Shown piece after piece: positions 22,140-33,845 of a stretch of 64,000 nucleotides of DNA. This stretch comes from Prorocentrum cordatum. Lineage: Eukaryota > Sar > Dinophyceae > Prorocentrales > Prorocentraceae. The first letter of the stretch is position 1. Each line of letters opens with the position of its first letter. Both the position numbers and the translations under genes were made by a program. Below the pieces are notes generated by a model that did no database searches, was not told the DNA's origin, and worked only from the letters and a program-made list of their open reading frames with translations. The DNA is taken from positions 108,831-172,830 of the forward strand of contig CAUYUJ010018648.1 in assembly GCA_963575745.1 (NCBI GenBank). Reading direction: 5' to 3'.

Positions 22140-23235
22140 CGTGGGATCGGTGTGGCCTTTGGGACCTGTGAGACCTCTGGGACTTATGAGACTTGTGCAA
22201 CCTGTGGGACCCGTGGGGCCTGTGGGACGAGTGGGAACTGTGGAACTTGAGTGACCCGTGAGACCTGTAGGACCTGTGGGACCTGTCGGGCTTCTCGGGC
22301 CTGTGGGACTTGTGGGAACAATGCAACCCGTGCGGCCGTATGACCCGCGGGACCTGTGGCGCCCGTGAAGCACGTGAGACTTGTAGGGCCTGTGGGCCGT
22401 GTGCGACTTGTGGGACCTCTGGGACCTGCAAGTCCTGTGGGACCTCTGGGACCCGCGGGACCTTTGGGACCTCTGGTGGGACCTACGGGGCAGGTGGGTG
22501 GGACTTGTGCGACCTGTTGTGACCTGGGGGACCGCTGTGGCTTGTGGGACCTATGAGTCCTGTGGGACCTCTGGGACCTGTGGCACCTGTGGGACCTGCC
22601 AGACCTTCGATACCTGCGACACTTGTGGGACCTGTGGGATTTGTGGGACCTATGAGACCTGCGACACCTGTGAGACCTTTGGGACTTGAGGGACCTAAAA
22701 GGACCTGTTCGGCCTGTACGACCTGCGGGACCTGTGGGACCTCTGTAGCCCGTGGGACCTGGAGGGACCTGTTGGGCCTGTGGGGCCTGTGGGGGCGTGT
22801 GTGAACTGTGGGACATGTAGGTCCTGTGCGACCGTGGGACCTGTGCGGCCTGTGGGACCTGTGGGACCTGTGGGACCTGTGAGACCTCTGGGATTTGTGG
22901 GACCTGTGGACTCTATGGAAACTATGGAGCCTGTGGAGCCTGTGGAACCTGGGAGACCTGCGAGACCTGTGGGACCTCTGTAGCCCGTGGGACCTGGAGG
23001 GACCTGTTGGGCCTGTGGGGCCTGTGGGGGCGTGTGTGAACTGTGGGACATGTAGGACCTGTGCGACCGTGGGACCTGTGCGGCCTGTGGGACCTGTGGG
23101 ACCCGTGGGACCTGTGAGACCTCTGGGACTTGTGGGACCTGTGGACTCTATGGAAACTATGGAGCCTGTGGAACTTGTGGAACCTGGGAGACCTGTGGGA
23201 CCTGTGGGACCCGTGCGACCTGTGCGACCTGAGGG
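22140..23235 (+). repeat. 9-bp minisatellite (GGGACCTGT) with 235-bp higher-order duplication
   Basis: About 120 degenerate copies of GGGACCTGT/GGACCTGTG. Bases 22741-22975 are repeated almost exactly as 22976-23210. On the minus strand one frame reads Gly-Pro-Thr triplets (collagen-like), which any 9-bp unit of this sequence gives automatically, so I do not call a gene. Confidence 0.9.
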
Positions 23236-23590
23236 ACCGCGACACAAAAAACGTAGCCGGCATTGAGGCGAGACAGCGATTCCTGAAAAAGTTGTGAGGG
23301 AGCATGCAGCAGGGATGACGACGAGGACGACGCCCCCCGAGAGCGCGACGAGGAGGGCCACGCTGCTCCGCGGCCTGCTGGGCCCCGCGGAGGCGGCCGC
23401 GCTGCGCGCCGCGGCTGCGCGGTCCGCCGACTTCGCGCCGTGGCACGAGGCGGGCCCCGCCGGCGCCGCCCGCCGGCGGGGAGGGGAGGGAGGAGGGAGC
23501 CCGTATAAGTGATTCGACGGTGTCCTCTGGTGTGGCACAGACCTGGCCGCCAGTCCGAGCAGGGAGGGAGGCAGGGAGGGAGGGAGAGAT
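23236..23590. other. possible exon 23314-23500, unassigned
   Basis: A plus-strand frame reads [20 protein letters not shown] then DFAPWHEAG, protein-like and GC-rich, closing at 23512. No family established. On the minus strand CTTTTTCAG at about 23290 is acceptor-like and leads into the collagen-like frame, an alternative reading. Confidence 0.2.
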
Positions 23591-24726
23591 GGGGAGATGT
23601 AGAGATGGAGGAGGAGGAGGAGGAGGAGGAGGAGGAGGAGCAGGAGGAGAAGGGATGGAGGAGGAGGAGGAGGAGGAGGAGAAGGAGGAGGCGCTGCAGG
23701 ATGATGCTCACGATGATGATGATGCTGATGATGCTGATGATGATGATGGTGATGCTGATGATGATGATGTCGACGCTGCTGTTGACGATGATGCTGCTGA
23801 TGATGATGATGACGATGATGGTGATGGTGATGGTGATGATGATGACGACGCTGCTCACGATGATGCTGATGATGATGAGGATGAGGATGAGGGTGAGGAT
23901 GAGGATGATGTTGATGATGATGGTCATGCTGATGATGATGATGATGATGATGATGATGAGCATGTTGATGCTGATGCTGATGATGCTGCTGCTGATGATG
24001 ATGGTGATGATGATGCTGATGATGATGATGATGATGCTGGTCGTGCTGCTGATGATGATGCGGATGATGATGATGATGATGATGATGATGCTGGGCATGG
24101 TGATAAAAGTGATCATGCTGTTGTTGATGCTGTTGCTGCTGATGATGATGCTAATGCTGATAATGTTAATGATGTTGATGATGCTGATGATTCTGATTCT
24201 GCCCATGATGTTGATGATGATGCTGATGATGCTGATGATGCTGCTGATGATGATGCTGATGATACTGATTATGACGCTGATGATGCTGATGATGCTACTT
24301 GTGATGATAATGATCATGATTATGATCATGATGATGATGATGCTGATGATTGTGATGCCGGTGCTGCTGATGTTGATGACGGTGATGATGCTGATGATGA
24401 TGCTGATGATGATGGTGATGATGATGATGATGATAATGATGGTGATGGTCATGATTATGCCGATGTTGATGTTGCTGGTGATGATGTCGATGATGGTGAT
24501 GCTGATGCTGATGATGATGCTGCTGCAGGTGCTGATGATGATGGTGGTGATGGTGATGGTGGTGGTCATGATGATGCTGATGCTGCTGATGATGATGAAG
24601 CTGATGATGAAGATGATGATGATGATTATACTGATGATGATGATGATGGTGATGATGATGCTGTTTCTGTTGCTGATGATGATGATGACGATGATGCTGC
24701 TGCTGCTGATGATGAGGATGAAGATG

Positions 24727-24810
<84 letters not shown>

Positions 24811-24950
24811 GGAGGGGGAGGAGGAGGAGCTGCAGGAGGAGGAGAAGGGGGAGGGAGACGCGTTCGGACGCTCTTGTCGGTTCACTCATCCCGAGAAGGA
24901 GGAGGAGGAGGAGGAGGAAGAGGAGGAGGATGAAGAGGAAGACGTTTCCG
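23591..24950 (+). repeat. GGA, then (GAT)n, then GGA compound array
   Basis: GGA to 23697, GAT with GCT/GGT interruptions to about 24813 (pure at the end), GGA-rich to 24950. Confidence 0.95.
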
Positions 24951-25254
24951 ACGCTTTCGACGGTTCCCCAAAGAGTTTCAGCCTCGGGATGATTTCCAGC
25001 AGCAGCTTCTCGCCGAGAGCCTTCCCAGGGTGCCCAGTTTTCCCGAATGGCTGCCTGAGGCCCGAGTTTTGGCCCGAAAGCTACATGAAAGAGGAGGAGG
25101 AGGACGAGGAAGGAGGAAGGACGGGGGGAGGGAGACGGGAAGGAGGGTGGATGGAGGGAGGGACGGAGGATGGAGGGCTGAGGGCTTAGGGCGGAGGGAT
25201 GAGGGATGTGGGAAGCGGTATGGGGTATGAGGGATGAGGGATGAGAAGAAAACG
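24951..25254. other. no gene seen; GGGA/GGAG-rich
   Basis: Purine-rich degenerate repeats (GGGAGGGA, GAGGGATGAGGGAT). No supported frame. Confidence 0.5.
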
Positions 25255-25471
25255 TGTATAATGATGCTGATGATGACGATGCTGATGTTGCTGGTGGTGG
25301 TGGTGGTGGTGGTGAGGATGATTCTGATGATTATTATCATGCAGATGAATTGTGATGATGCTGGTGATGATGACGACGACGATAGTGATGATGATGATCA
25401 TGCTGATGGTGATTATGATGCTGATGCTGATGATGATGATGATGCTGCTGACGATGATGACGATGATGCTT
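25255..25471 (+). repeat. (GAT)n with GGT/GCT interruptions
   Basis: GAT-rich tract, interrupted by AT-rich sequence near 25325. Confidence 0.9.
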
Positions 25472-25650
25472 CTCGCCCTGGCACGGTGCGGCACGACCCG
25501 TCTCGCCAGGCGGGCCACCTGCTGCCGGCGTTCGAGTACGTGGTGCTCGACAACAGTGGCGGGGGCGGCATCCAAAACGGCGCCATGAGGTCCTGCCGCT
25601 ACCGCCGCTGCCGCCGCTGCTTCCTAGGCGGTGGATTCGGGGAACGATGA
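25472..25650 (+). CDS. hypothetical, possible exon
   Basis: The plus-strand frame after the GAT tract reads RHDPSRQAGHLLPAFEYVVL, which has a natural residue mix unlike the repeats around it. CTCGCCAG at about 25511 could be an acceptor inside it. It might belong with 23314-23500 across a microsatellite-filled intron. No family recognised; the 3' boundary is not clear. Confidence 0.2.
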
Positions 25651-25800
25651 GGTGGAGTGGGAGGAGACAGCAGCATAGGAGGGGGAGGAGGATGATGAAG
25701 ATGAGGTGGAAGAAGAAGAGGACGACGACAACGAGGAGGAGGAGGATGAGAAGAAAGCGGAGGACGTTGAGGCAGGGTTGCGGAGGAGGAGGATGAGAAG

Positions 25801-26410
25801 GGGGAACCAGTGCAAACCCAAGACGCATCAACAATGGTGCAGTAAACTCTTCCTACAAAAGTCGTCTCAATGAATCCCTGCAATGATTTATGTTCACTGC
25901 GGAAAGTTTCCAATTTGAAGACAACCGTCTGAGAATCCTCAATCATACCAAACATAATCCCTGCGACTTCAACGCCGCGGATCGGCGTGACTGTCGCGCC
26001 CTGACAATCCTGAATCGTGCCAGAATGCCATTCCCGGGACTCTAACACCGTGGGTTAACGTGATTGTACTGTTGCGTCTTGACAATGCTAAGCCGTGCTC
26101 GAACACGATTCCTGAGGATTCAGTCGTACAAGCCCTTGAAGCTATTGCAAGCTTTTAAGACGAATGTGCGTGGCGCGAAGGCGAGCGCCACATTTTGAAA
26201 ACGACCTTCCCTCCATCTTAGATGTCTTTGAAGACGAATGTGCGCGGCTCCCAGGCGAGAGCCACATTTCTGAAAGCGACTCGCCCTAAATACTTGAAGC
26301 TCTTAGACAGTTGAAATGCGAATGTGCGCGGCGCTATCGCGAGAGTCACATTTGAAAAGGAGCCGCCCTCCATACTTGAAACAGTTGCACACTCTAAGCT
26401 TCATTATCAG
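25801..26410 (+). repeat. GGA-anchored dispersed repeat family, copy 1
   Basis: Starts immediately after a GGA-rich tract with ACCAGTGCAAACCCAAGACG. A middle part holds about 75-bp units (GACTTCAACGCCGCGGATC...). The 3' part holds three units with GAATGTGCGCGGC and GAGAGCCACATTT, each an imperfect inverted repeat (AATGTG...CACATT). Homologous to 28540-29157 (inverted), 33073-33240 and 43262-44010. Confidence 0.8.
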
Positions 26411-26679
26411 TCATGTTGAGAAGATCTCAGGCGACGCTCCCGGCTATCCCTACTGACACGTCTGGGTGTGCGACAGCGAAGACTTGTTTACAAGGCACAG
26501 GGAAGGAGCATGAGGCAGCGCAGATGAGGATGATGAGTGGGACGAGGGCCGTGATGACGATAATGACGACCCTGTTTTTGAGGATGCCAACGATGATATC
26601 GATGACGACGATGATGATTCCGATGTTGATGATGATGCTCATGAGGATGATGATGCTGCTGATGATGATGTTGGTGGTA

Positions 26680-26728
<49 letters not shown>

Positions 26729-26735
26729 CGACAAC

Positions 26736-26775
<40 letters not shown>

Positions 26776-27198
26776 GTGATGGTGATGCTTATGACGCTGA
26801 TGATGATGATGGTGATGGTTATGGCGATGGTGATGATGCTGAAGGTGGTGATGCAGGTAACTATTATGATGCTGATTATGATGACGATGGCGATGAAGGT
26901 AACTACGATGATGATGCTGATGCTGATGCTGATGATGATCATCATTGTCTTTATTCCTTTCTTCTTTTTTGTAGTGATACCATTTGTATTACTAGTAGCA
27001 TTATTATTATCATTCCTATTATTACGATGATGATGCTGATGCTGATGTTGATGATGATGGTGATGCTGCTGATGATGATGCTGATGATGAGGATGTTAAC
27101 CATGATGGTGATGGCAATTGTGGTGATGATGATGATGAGGACTCTGATAAGGGTGAAGTAGACGACGTGAATGATGATGGTCATGATGCTGCAGATGG

Positions 27199-27244
<46 letters not shown>

Positions 27245-27547
27245 GGTGATGATGGCGATGATGATGCTGATGATGGTGATGATGGCGATGATGGCGATGG
27301 TGGCTGCTGATGTTGATGGTGATGATGGCGATGATGGTTGTGGCGGTGAAGAGGAATATTAGCGATAGGCAACGTTTCGATGAAACCAGTGATGGTAATG
27401 GTAATTGAGCTGGTGGTGATACTGATATTTATATTGATGATTGTGATGGTGATGGTGGTGGTGATGGTGGCTGTTGTGGTGGTGGTGATGATAATGATGA
27501 TGATGATGATGACGATGATGACGATGATGATGATGATGATGATGATC

Positions 27548-27619
<72 letters not shown>

Positions 27620-27745
27620 TGGAGGAGGGGGATTCGGAGGAGGAGGGGGAGGAGAAGGAGGAGGTTGAGGAGGAGGAGGAGGACGAGGAGGAGGAGGACG
27701 AGGAGGAGGAGGAGGAGGAGGTGGAGGAGGAGGAGGTGGAGCATG
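26411..27745 (+). repeat. (GAT)n arrays ending in (GGA)n
   Basis: GAT arrays 26520-26945, 27015-27340 and 27400-27625, then GGA to 27745, with short AT-rich breaks (26945-27010, 27340-27390). No gene. Confidence 0.9.
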
Positions 27746-28539
27746 ACGATCAGGAGATCAGGAGAGGAGGCGAATGAGTGGGAATTCTTGCCGTCGTCGT
27801 CCTCGATTGTTTCTCTCCACTTGCCCTTCCTCTCCTCCCTCCGCCTCGTGCGTGTCCTCATCCTCACCCCGCGACGGCGTGCTCGCAACGGGATGGCGGC
27901 AATGAGGTGTCGAGAACAAGGTTCGCCGGAGCGAAATTGTGCCGGTAACTTCGAGTGAACAGTTTCTGGCCGCCTTGGCCTCCCTGGCCGCCCGCCTCCA
28001 CCAGAAGCAGCCATCACCCACCAGAGTTCCCGAATGGGCGCAGCCATCCTCCCCCCCCAGCGGCAATTACCGCTTGGGGGGTCTCCTCATCCTTCTCCTC
28101 CTCCTCGTCCGCGGCATCGTTCACCTTTACCCTCTTCTCCTCCTTCTCCTCCTCCTCCCCCTCCTCATCCTCCCAACCCTGGCTTGCGTCGTCAAGCGAA
28201 CCAGTGAGCCTCAGGGTCGGACTCCGAGTTTCAAGGAGAGTCTGACCACGAGGGCTTCGAGTAAGCACACTTGACTGCCTTTATGGCCAACCGAAGCCTA
28301 GCCAAGCCTCCTCCCCCTCCTCCTCCCCTTCCTCCTCCCTCTCCCCCCCCCTCCTCCCCCTCCCCATCTTCCTCCTCCTTTTCCTCATCTGATCTTCCTC
28401 TTCCTCCTCCTCCTCCGCCTCCTCCTCCTCCTCCTCCTCTTCCTCCTCCTCCATTCGTTTTCCTTGTAAATCATGTCTCCCTGTCACACCCAGAGGCCAG
28501 TTTTTAGGGCGGGTCCGGCGTTTCGCCTGAGACTTCTTC
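27746..28539. other. no gene supported; TCC-rich 28085-28460
   Basis: 27750-28070 has open frames on both strands without recognisable content. 28085-28165 and 28300-28460 are TCC/CTC microsatellite. Confidence 0.5.
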
Positions 28540-29157
28540 ATCGTTTATGACACTGAAGCTAAACAAATGACAACGGTTTCACACGTGGAGGGCGGGCCGT
28601 TTTCAAAACGTGGCTCTCACCTTAGCGCTGCGCATATTCGTTTTAAAACTTCACAGGAGCTTAACGTATTGGGGGCAGGTCGTTTTCAAAATGTGGCTCT
28701 CGCCTTAGCGCCGCGCGCATTCTTTTCGACAAATTTCAAGGGTTTCACGGATCGAGGGCGGGCCGTTTTCAAAATGTGGCTCTCGCTGTAGCGCCGCGCA
28801 TATTCGTTTCAAACATTTGCAGGATTTTCACGGATTCCCATGATTAACGTGCCAGATATGGTGTTTTGGAAGGATTCCAGATTATGAGGGTGCAACAGTT
28901 ACGTTGATTCGCGGCGTTGAAGTCCCAGGAGTGGAGTTCTGGAACGATTCCGGATCATCAAGACGCAGCAATTTGGTTGATCCGTGGCGTTTGAATCCCG
29001 AGGACCATGTTTCGGCATAGGCCTTCACATGGTTAATTTCCAACGAGGCAGTTCCCTCGGTGGAAATGAGCCGTTGTAGGGGCCTGCGAAGAGGGAGTTT
29101 GGAGGGAGGGTTTATTCCAACATCGTTGATGCCTCTTGGGTTTCCACTGGTCCTCCT
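28540..29157 (-). repeat. GGA-anchored dispersed repeat family, copy 2
   Basis: Reverse complement of copy 1 in the same order. Its head (CCAGTGGAAACCCAAGAGGC on the minus strand) abuts (TCC)n at 29150; the 75-bp-type units are at 28850-29010 and three AATGTG/CACATT units at 28590-28820. Confidence 0.8.
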
Positions 29158-30055
29158 CCTCCTCCTCCTCGGCCCTGTCGCCCGCCTCCGCCGAGAGCCC
29201 CCCCGCGGCCGTCTCGGCTCCGCCGGGGGCGCAGCCCCCGAGGGATGTGCGCCGGAGCACGGGCGCCATGGAGGCGGCGGGGCGCGGCGAGGGCGCGCCG
29301 CTCCCTGCCCTCCTCGTCCCCGTCCGCGTCCCCCTCCTCGTCCCCCTCGTCCACCTCCTCCTCCTCCTCCTCCTCCTGCCCCTGCTCCGAATCGTCCCCT
29401 AACCCTACTCCCTCTCCTCCTCCTCCTCCTCCTCCTCCTCCTCCTCCTCCTCCTCCTCCTCCTCCTCCTCCTCCTCCTCCTCTCCTCCTCCTCCTCCCCC
29501 TCCCCTCCCCTCCTCCTCCTCCTCCTCCTCCTCCTCCTGCTTCTCCTCCTCTTCCTCCTCCTCCTCCTCCTCCTCCTCCTCGAGCAGGCGGCCGCGAATC
29601 TTCCCCGCGCGGCCGGTGCTCTGTGGCCGGGAGCTGGCAGACTCCTCCGTAGCGGGGGTCGGCTCCCCCTGGGGTGGCCGGCTGTCTGAGACAGCGGCCA
29701 CTCCCAGGGGGAGGGGTCTGCTGGCCACTCCTCCTCTTCCTCCTCCTCCTTCTCCTCCTCCTAGGAGCTCCTCCTCTTCCTCCTCCTCCTCCTCTTAATC
29801 TCCGTCTCCTCTCCTCCTCTCCCTCCTCCTAACCCTCCTCCCCCATCTCCTAACCCTCCTCCTCCTCCTCCTCCTCCTCCTCCTCCTCCTCCTCCTCCTC
29901 CTCCTCCTCCTCCTCCTGTTCCTCCTCCTTCTCCCCTCCTCCTTCTCCTTCTTCTCCTCCTCCTCCTCTTCCTGCTCCTCCTCCTCCTCCTCTCCTCCCT
30001 TCTCCTCCCCTTCTCCTCCAAATTCTCCTCCCCCCCTCCTGTCCTCTCCCCCCCC
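29158..30055 (+). repeat. TCC-rich region with GC-rich inserts
   Basis: TCC tracts at 29335-29390, 29405-29580, 29725-29800 and 29815-30050. GC-rich islands 29170-29330 and 29582-29725 have open frames but no recognisable protein. Confidence 0.85.
29665..29711. repeat. 22-bp inverted repeat
   Basis: Arms 29665-29686 and 29690-29711 pair almost perfectly around TGA (CCCCCTGGGG-TGGCC...GGCCACTCCCAGGGGG). Confidence 0.85.
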
Positions 30056-31534
30056 CTACGTGCCCATGTTCTGGACCATCACTCGCCACCTAAGGAGGAT
30101 TACAGCATTTTCTTGGTGGGTCCGAAGCGGGCTATTTTTGCGGCAGGGATTATCGAATGGAGTATACTCGAACCGAGGCTTGCTTTCTTCCGCCGCCCTT
30201 CTCCTCGTCGTTGTTTGGCTGTCTCTTATTCAGTGCATTGTACTCCGCAACGTCTCTCATGTCGTTTTGGTTGCATGACGATCAAACATGGCATAGGGGC
30301 TGTTGTCTTCTCCTTCTCTACCCCACGGATTTGTTAGACACGCGAGAGGTGCCTGGCCATTGCAAGTGATCCAGCTCATTCCCTCTGCCTCCATCATTTG
30401 GTGGAGATGACGCATCCACGGCACGATTTAATAGCGCTTTGCTTGGGCTCCTCCCTCCTCCCAATCTGTTTCACTTCTCCCTTCCCCATCTCTCGCTGTT
30501 ACCACAGATCTGGGAAAGTCGCCAGGGTCCCAGTCTGTGAGGTGCTTCTTCTGCATGGCTCTAATCTTGTTGGGCGGCCCCCTGCGGGCGGACTGGACCG
30601 ATTTGACGCCTGCCGTCGGCGCAAGCTCATGGCAGTCCACAACAAGTTCCCTCCTCGTCTTCTTCTTCCTCCTCCTCCTTCTCCTCCTCCGCCTCCTCCT
30701 CCTCGTCCTCCCCCTTTCCTCCTCCGCCTCCTCCTCCTCCTTTACAATTTCACAATAATTATGAAAACTACTCTCCTCTCTCCATAATGCTCTCGCCAAG
30801 GCCTAGGAAGATCCTGGGCGAACCTTGGCTGATGATTTCACATTTGCGCTAGAGGCAAACTAGCCAGCCAGACAGTGCATTAATATTTGGGAGAAGCAGC
30901 CTCCGCGATAGCTGTGTATTGTTGCAGCGAGCGCCCTTCTGCCTAGAAGGCTTTGCATAGGAGGCGATTTGCTTGGATTAGTCGTCGGGCCCAGTCGGAA
31001 CACTGGTCTGAAGCCTTGCCAGAAGCAGGGCAGTTCTTCCTCTCCCGCAGCAGCGAAGTTGACGACACCACTTTTGGATCTTGGTGGTTTCGAGTAGCCA
31101 ATTTCTCTCCCTCGATTACTCCCTCATCCCTCCGATTGCCCTCCATCCGTACACCACAGCGCCAGTATTGCACTGGATGTGTAGGTAAAGGTTGGTCGGG
31201 ACAGATTGGGGGTGGATGATCCCAGTGGAGGGAAGAGCAAACGCTTTGGGCGCCAGTGTAGCCTGGACTAAGACCACATAGTCAACGTTAAGCCTATCAT
31301 GCAAGGGCAGGGCAAGTAGGGCTAGCATGCGCTAGGTTGTAGAAGCCTGCCCGTTCCTTTTCTCCTGTGCTCACTCAGTGCTCTTAGAGCAGTGATTTGC
31401 ACCCAGTGTCAGTGGCAAAGGCCACCGTGCATCTCCTAGCTCATCCTGTCACCAGCTTCTGGCGTGAGATCCGTAGCCAGCTTGGCTCAAGGCAGGGTCG
31501 AGGCACGCGGGGCGGGGGGGGGGCCACCTCTGCC
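30056..31534. other. unique-looking sequence; upstream region of the cold-shock gene
   Basis: 30655-30745 is TCC-rich. 30953-31219 is open on the plus strand but has no recognisable domain. The pyrimidine tract at 31348-31377 followed by CAG is a possible trans-splice acceptor for the gene at 31535. Confidence 0.4.
31348..31378 (+). promoter_or_regulatory. candidate spliced-leader acceptor site
   Basis: Pyrimidine-rich CCCGTTCCTTTTCTCCTG followed by TCACTCAG with AG at 31377-31378, 156 bases before the ATG. Dinoflagellate mRNAs gain their 5' end by trans-splicing at such an AG. Other AGs nearby are possible. Confidence 0.3.
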
Positions 31535-32740
31535 ATGGGGGGCAAGGGCGGCAAGGATGGCAAGGGCGGCAAGGGCGACCGCCCGCGGGAGGTGGCCGGC
31601 CCCAGGCGGAAGGTGGGCACGGGGCGCGTGACCGGCGTGGTCCAGGAGTGGAGGGGGAAGTTCGGGTGGATTGAGCCCGACCAGCCCATCGATCACCCCG
31701 AGGCCAAGAAGAAGCGCGGGAAGGTCTTCCTGGCGCAGGAGGACGTCGAGGAGGACCTGCCCGGGGTCGGCTGCCGCGTCAGCTTCTTCCTCTACGCCGA
31801 CGGCACCGGCCTCGGCGCCATGCACTGCGTGCCCGCGGCCAGCGGAGGCGGGAGGCCGCGCCCCGCGCCGGGGCCCCAGAGGTCTGTCCAGAAGCCGCAG
31901 GCGCCGGCGCCAGGCAGGCCCAAGGCCGGGGCGCCGATGAGGCCGCCGCCGGGCGGGGCAAGGGCGCCGGCGAGAGCGGCGCAGTCGAGCGAGGACGCCA
32001 GGAGGTCGAGGCCGCCCGACGCCGCGGCGCGGACGACCATCAGCACGGCGCCGGTGCAGGGCAAGGTCGTGGAGTGGAGGGGCAAGTTTGGCTTCATCTC
32101 CCCCGACGAGCCCCTCGAGATCCCCGAGCTGGAGGACAAGAAGAAGCTGGGGAAGAGAGCGGGCCAGATATACTGCCACGCCGTCGACGTGGAGGGCGAG
32201 ATGCCGCTGCCCGGGGCCGTCGTGATTTTCTTTGTCTACTCGGACCCCACCGGCATCGGCGCCGAGATGTGCCAGGTTGTCGAGCAGGGGGAAGCCGACG
32301 CATCCACTGCGGCCGCCGCTGCCGTGGAGGAGGAACCCGCGCCAGACGCGGCCGAGGGCGCGGGCGCCGGCGAGGAGGATGCGCAGCCCTCCCGGGCGCG
32401 GGATCGCCCCAGGACGCGCGGAGGCAAGGGCCGCCAGAAAGACGGCAAGGGCAAGGGCGAGGGCAAGAAGAACACTGGCCCGAGCGGGCCCGACCTGCCC
32501 CGGACGCGCGTCTCGGACGTCCCAGTCACGGGCGAGGTGCAGAGCTGGCGCGGCAAGTTCGGGTGGATCAAGCCCCTCGAGGAGGTCGACCACCCCGACG
32601 TTGGGAAGCACAAAGGCGACATCTACGTGCACATGAAGGACCTCGTGGGCGTCGAGGCGCTCGAGAAGGGTCAGACCGTCCAGTTCGTCGTGTTCTCGGA
32701 CGCGAGCGGCCTCGGAGCGGAGGAGGTGTCGCTCCTGTGA
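31535..32740 (+). CDS. protein with three cold-shock domains
   Basis: A 401-residue RNA/DNA-binding protein, probably an RNA chaperone or translation/packaging factor; the partner is not known. Three cold-shock domains lie at about residues 33-99, 175-249 and 333-398, each with an RNP1-like core (EWRGKFGWIEP, EWRGKFGFISP, SWRGKFGWIKP) and an RNP2-like strand (KVFLAQEDV, QIYCHAVDV, DIYVHMKDL). All three also share a YADGTGLGA/FSDASGLGA-type end. The first lacks the usual RNP2 His. Linkers are low-complexity: Gly-Lys at the N-terminus and before domain 3, Pro/Ala/Arg between 1 and 2, Ala/Glu between 2 and 3. The ATG at 31535 was chosen because it is the first in-frame ATG and has a GCCATGG context; the frame extends 46 codons upstream without an ATG. 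Single exon, stop TGA 32738-32740, GC-rich third positions. It looks intact and is the best host gene here. Confidence 0.85.
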   Translation: MGGKGGKDGKGGKGDRPREVAGPRRKVGTGRVTGVVQEWRGKFGWIEPDQPIDHPEAKKKRGKVFLAQEDVEEDLPGVGCRVSFFLYADGTGLGAMHCVPAASGGGRPRPAPGPQRSVQKPQAPAPGRPKAGAPMRPPPGGARAPARAAQSSEDARRSRPPDAAARTTISTAPVQGKVVEWRGKFGFISPDEPLEIPELEDKKKLGKRAGQIYCHAVDVEGEMPLPGAVVIFFVYSDPTGIGAEMCQVVEQGEADASTAAAAAVEEEPAPDAAEGAGAGEEDAQPSRARDRPRTRGGKGRQKDGKGKGEGKKNTGPSGPDLPRTRVSDVPVTGEVQSWRGKFGWIKPLEEVDHPDVGKHKGDIYVHMKDLVGVEALEKGQTVQFVVFSDASGLGAEEVSLL

Positions 32741-32871
32741 GGCGGCTGTGCGTCGGGTGCCGCCGCTGCCCTGCATGCTGGGGCTGTGTAGGAGGGCGGG
32801 CGGCCGGCACGCGGTTTATCTGCTCATCTGCTTATAGCTTATACGAGTGCATTTCGATAGCTTGTGGTGGA
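32741..32871 (+). other. 3' flank of the cold-shock gene
   Basis: No AATAAA, which is usual for dinoflagellates. Ends where the repeat region begins. Confidence 0.4.
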
Positions 32872-33072
32872 CCAGTGTAAGCCCAAGAGGAGGACCAGTG
32901 TAAGCCCAAGAGGAGGAGGAGGACCAGTGTAAGCCCAAGAGGAGGAGGAGGAGGAGGAGGAGGACCAAGCGGAGGAGGAGAAGGAGAACCAAGAGGAGGA
33001 CCAAGAGGAGGAGCAGGAGGAGGAGGAGGAGGAGGAGGAGGAGGAGGAGGAGGAGGAGGAGGAGGAGGAGGA
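32872..33072 (+). repeat. nested heads of the GGA-anchored family in a GGA tract
   Basis: Three copies of GGACCAGTGTAAGCCCAAGA, plus shortened versions (GGACCAAG, GGAGAACCAAG), alternate with GGA runs, then a long pure GGA tract to 33072. Confidence 0.9.
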
Positions 33073-33240
33073 GGACCAGTGTGAGCCCAAGGGCCATCAT
33101 CGATGTTGGAATTAACCCTCCCTCCAAGCTCCCTCGTCATAGGCCCCTGCAGCGGTTCATTTCCATTGAGGGAACTGCCTCGTTGGAAGACAGCCGTTTG
33201 AAGACCTTGCAACATGCCACAAAATTGTTCTCGGGATTTC
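33073..33240 (+). repeat. GGA-anchored dispersed repeat family, copy 3 (short)
   Basis: GGACCAGTGTGAGCCCAAG head, then GATGTTGGAATTAACCCTCC, and CATTGAGGGAACTGCCTCG; it stops at another GGA tract at 33240, so only the head module is present. Confidence 0.8.
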
Positions 33241-33566
33241 GGAGGAGGAGGAGGAGGCGGAGGCGGAGACGGAGGCAGAGGCGGATGAGGAAGAGGAGGA
33301 GGAGAAACCATGATGATGATAATGATGATGCTGATGATGATGATGATGATGATGATGATGCTGATGCTTCTGCTGATGCTGATGCTGATGCTGATGCTGA
33401 TGATGATGCTGATGGTGATGGTGATGATGATGATGATGCTGGTGCTGATGCTGATGCTGATGATGATGCTGATGCTGCTGATGATGCTGATGCTGATGAT
33501 GCTGATGATGACGACGATGATGATGATGCTGATGATGATACCGATGATGATGACGACGATGATGAC

Positions 33567-33643
<77 letters not shown>

Positions 33644-33709
33644 GGATGAGGATGAGGATGAGGATGAGGATGAGGAGGAGGAGGAGGAGGAGGAGGAGGA
33701 GGAGGAGAA

Positions 33710-33740
<31 letters not shown>

Positions 33741-33845
33741 AAGAAGAAGAAGAAGAAGAAAAAGGTGGATGAGGAGGTGGAGGTGGAGGTGGAGGTAGAG
33801 GAGGAGGAGGAGGAGGAGGAGGAGGACGAGGAGGAGGAGAAGGGC
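33241..33845 (+). repeat. GGA-(GAT)n-(GGA)n-(GAA)n-GGA compound array
   Basis: GGA to 33305, GAT/GCT to 33642, GAGGAT to 33672, GGA to 33708, GAA 33712-33763, GGA/GGT to 33842. Confidence 0.97.

Noticed and set aside
19672-23235. CRISPR-like array
   Set aside because: The 62-bp and 9-bp repeats are directly tandem with no unique spacers, and the genome is eukaryotic.
22483-23538. Collagen-like minus-strand protein
   Set aside because: A 9-bp repeat gives Gly-X-Y in one frame by itself; interrupted and frame-shifted. Kept only as an alternative under the minisatellite.
31397-31534. N-terminal extension of the cold-shock protein
   Set aside because: The frame is open but begins at TTG with no ATG; the first ATG in good context is at 31535.
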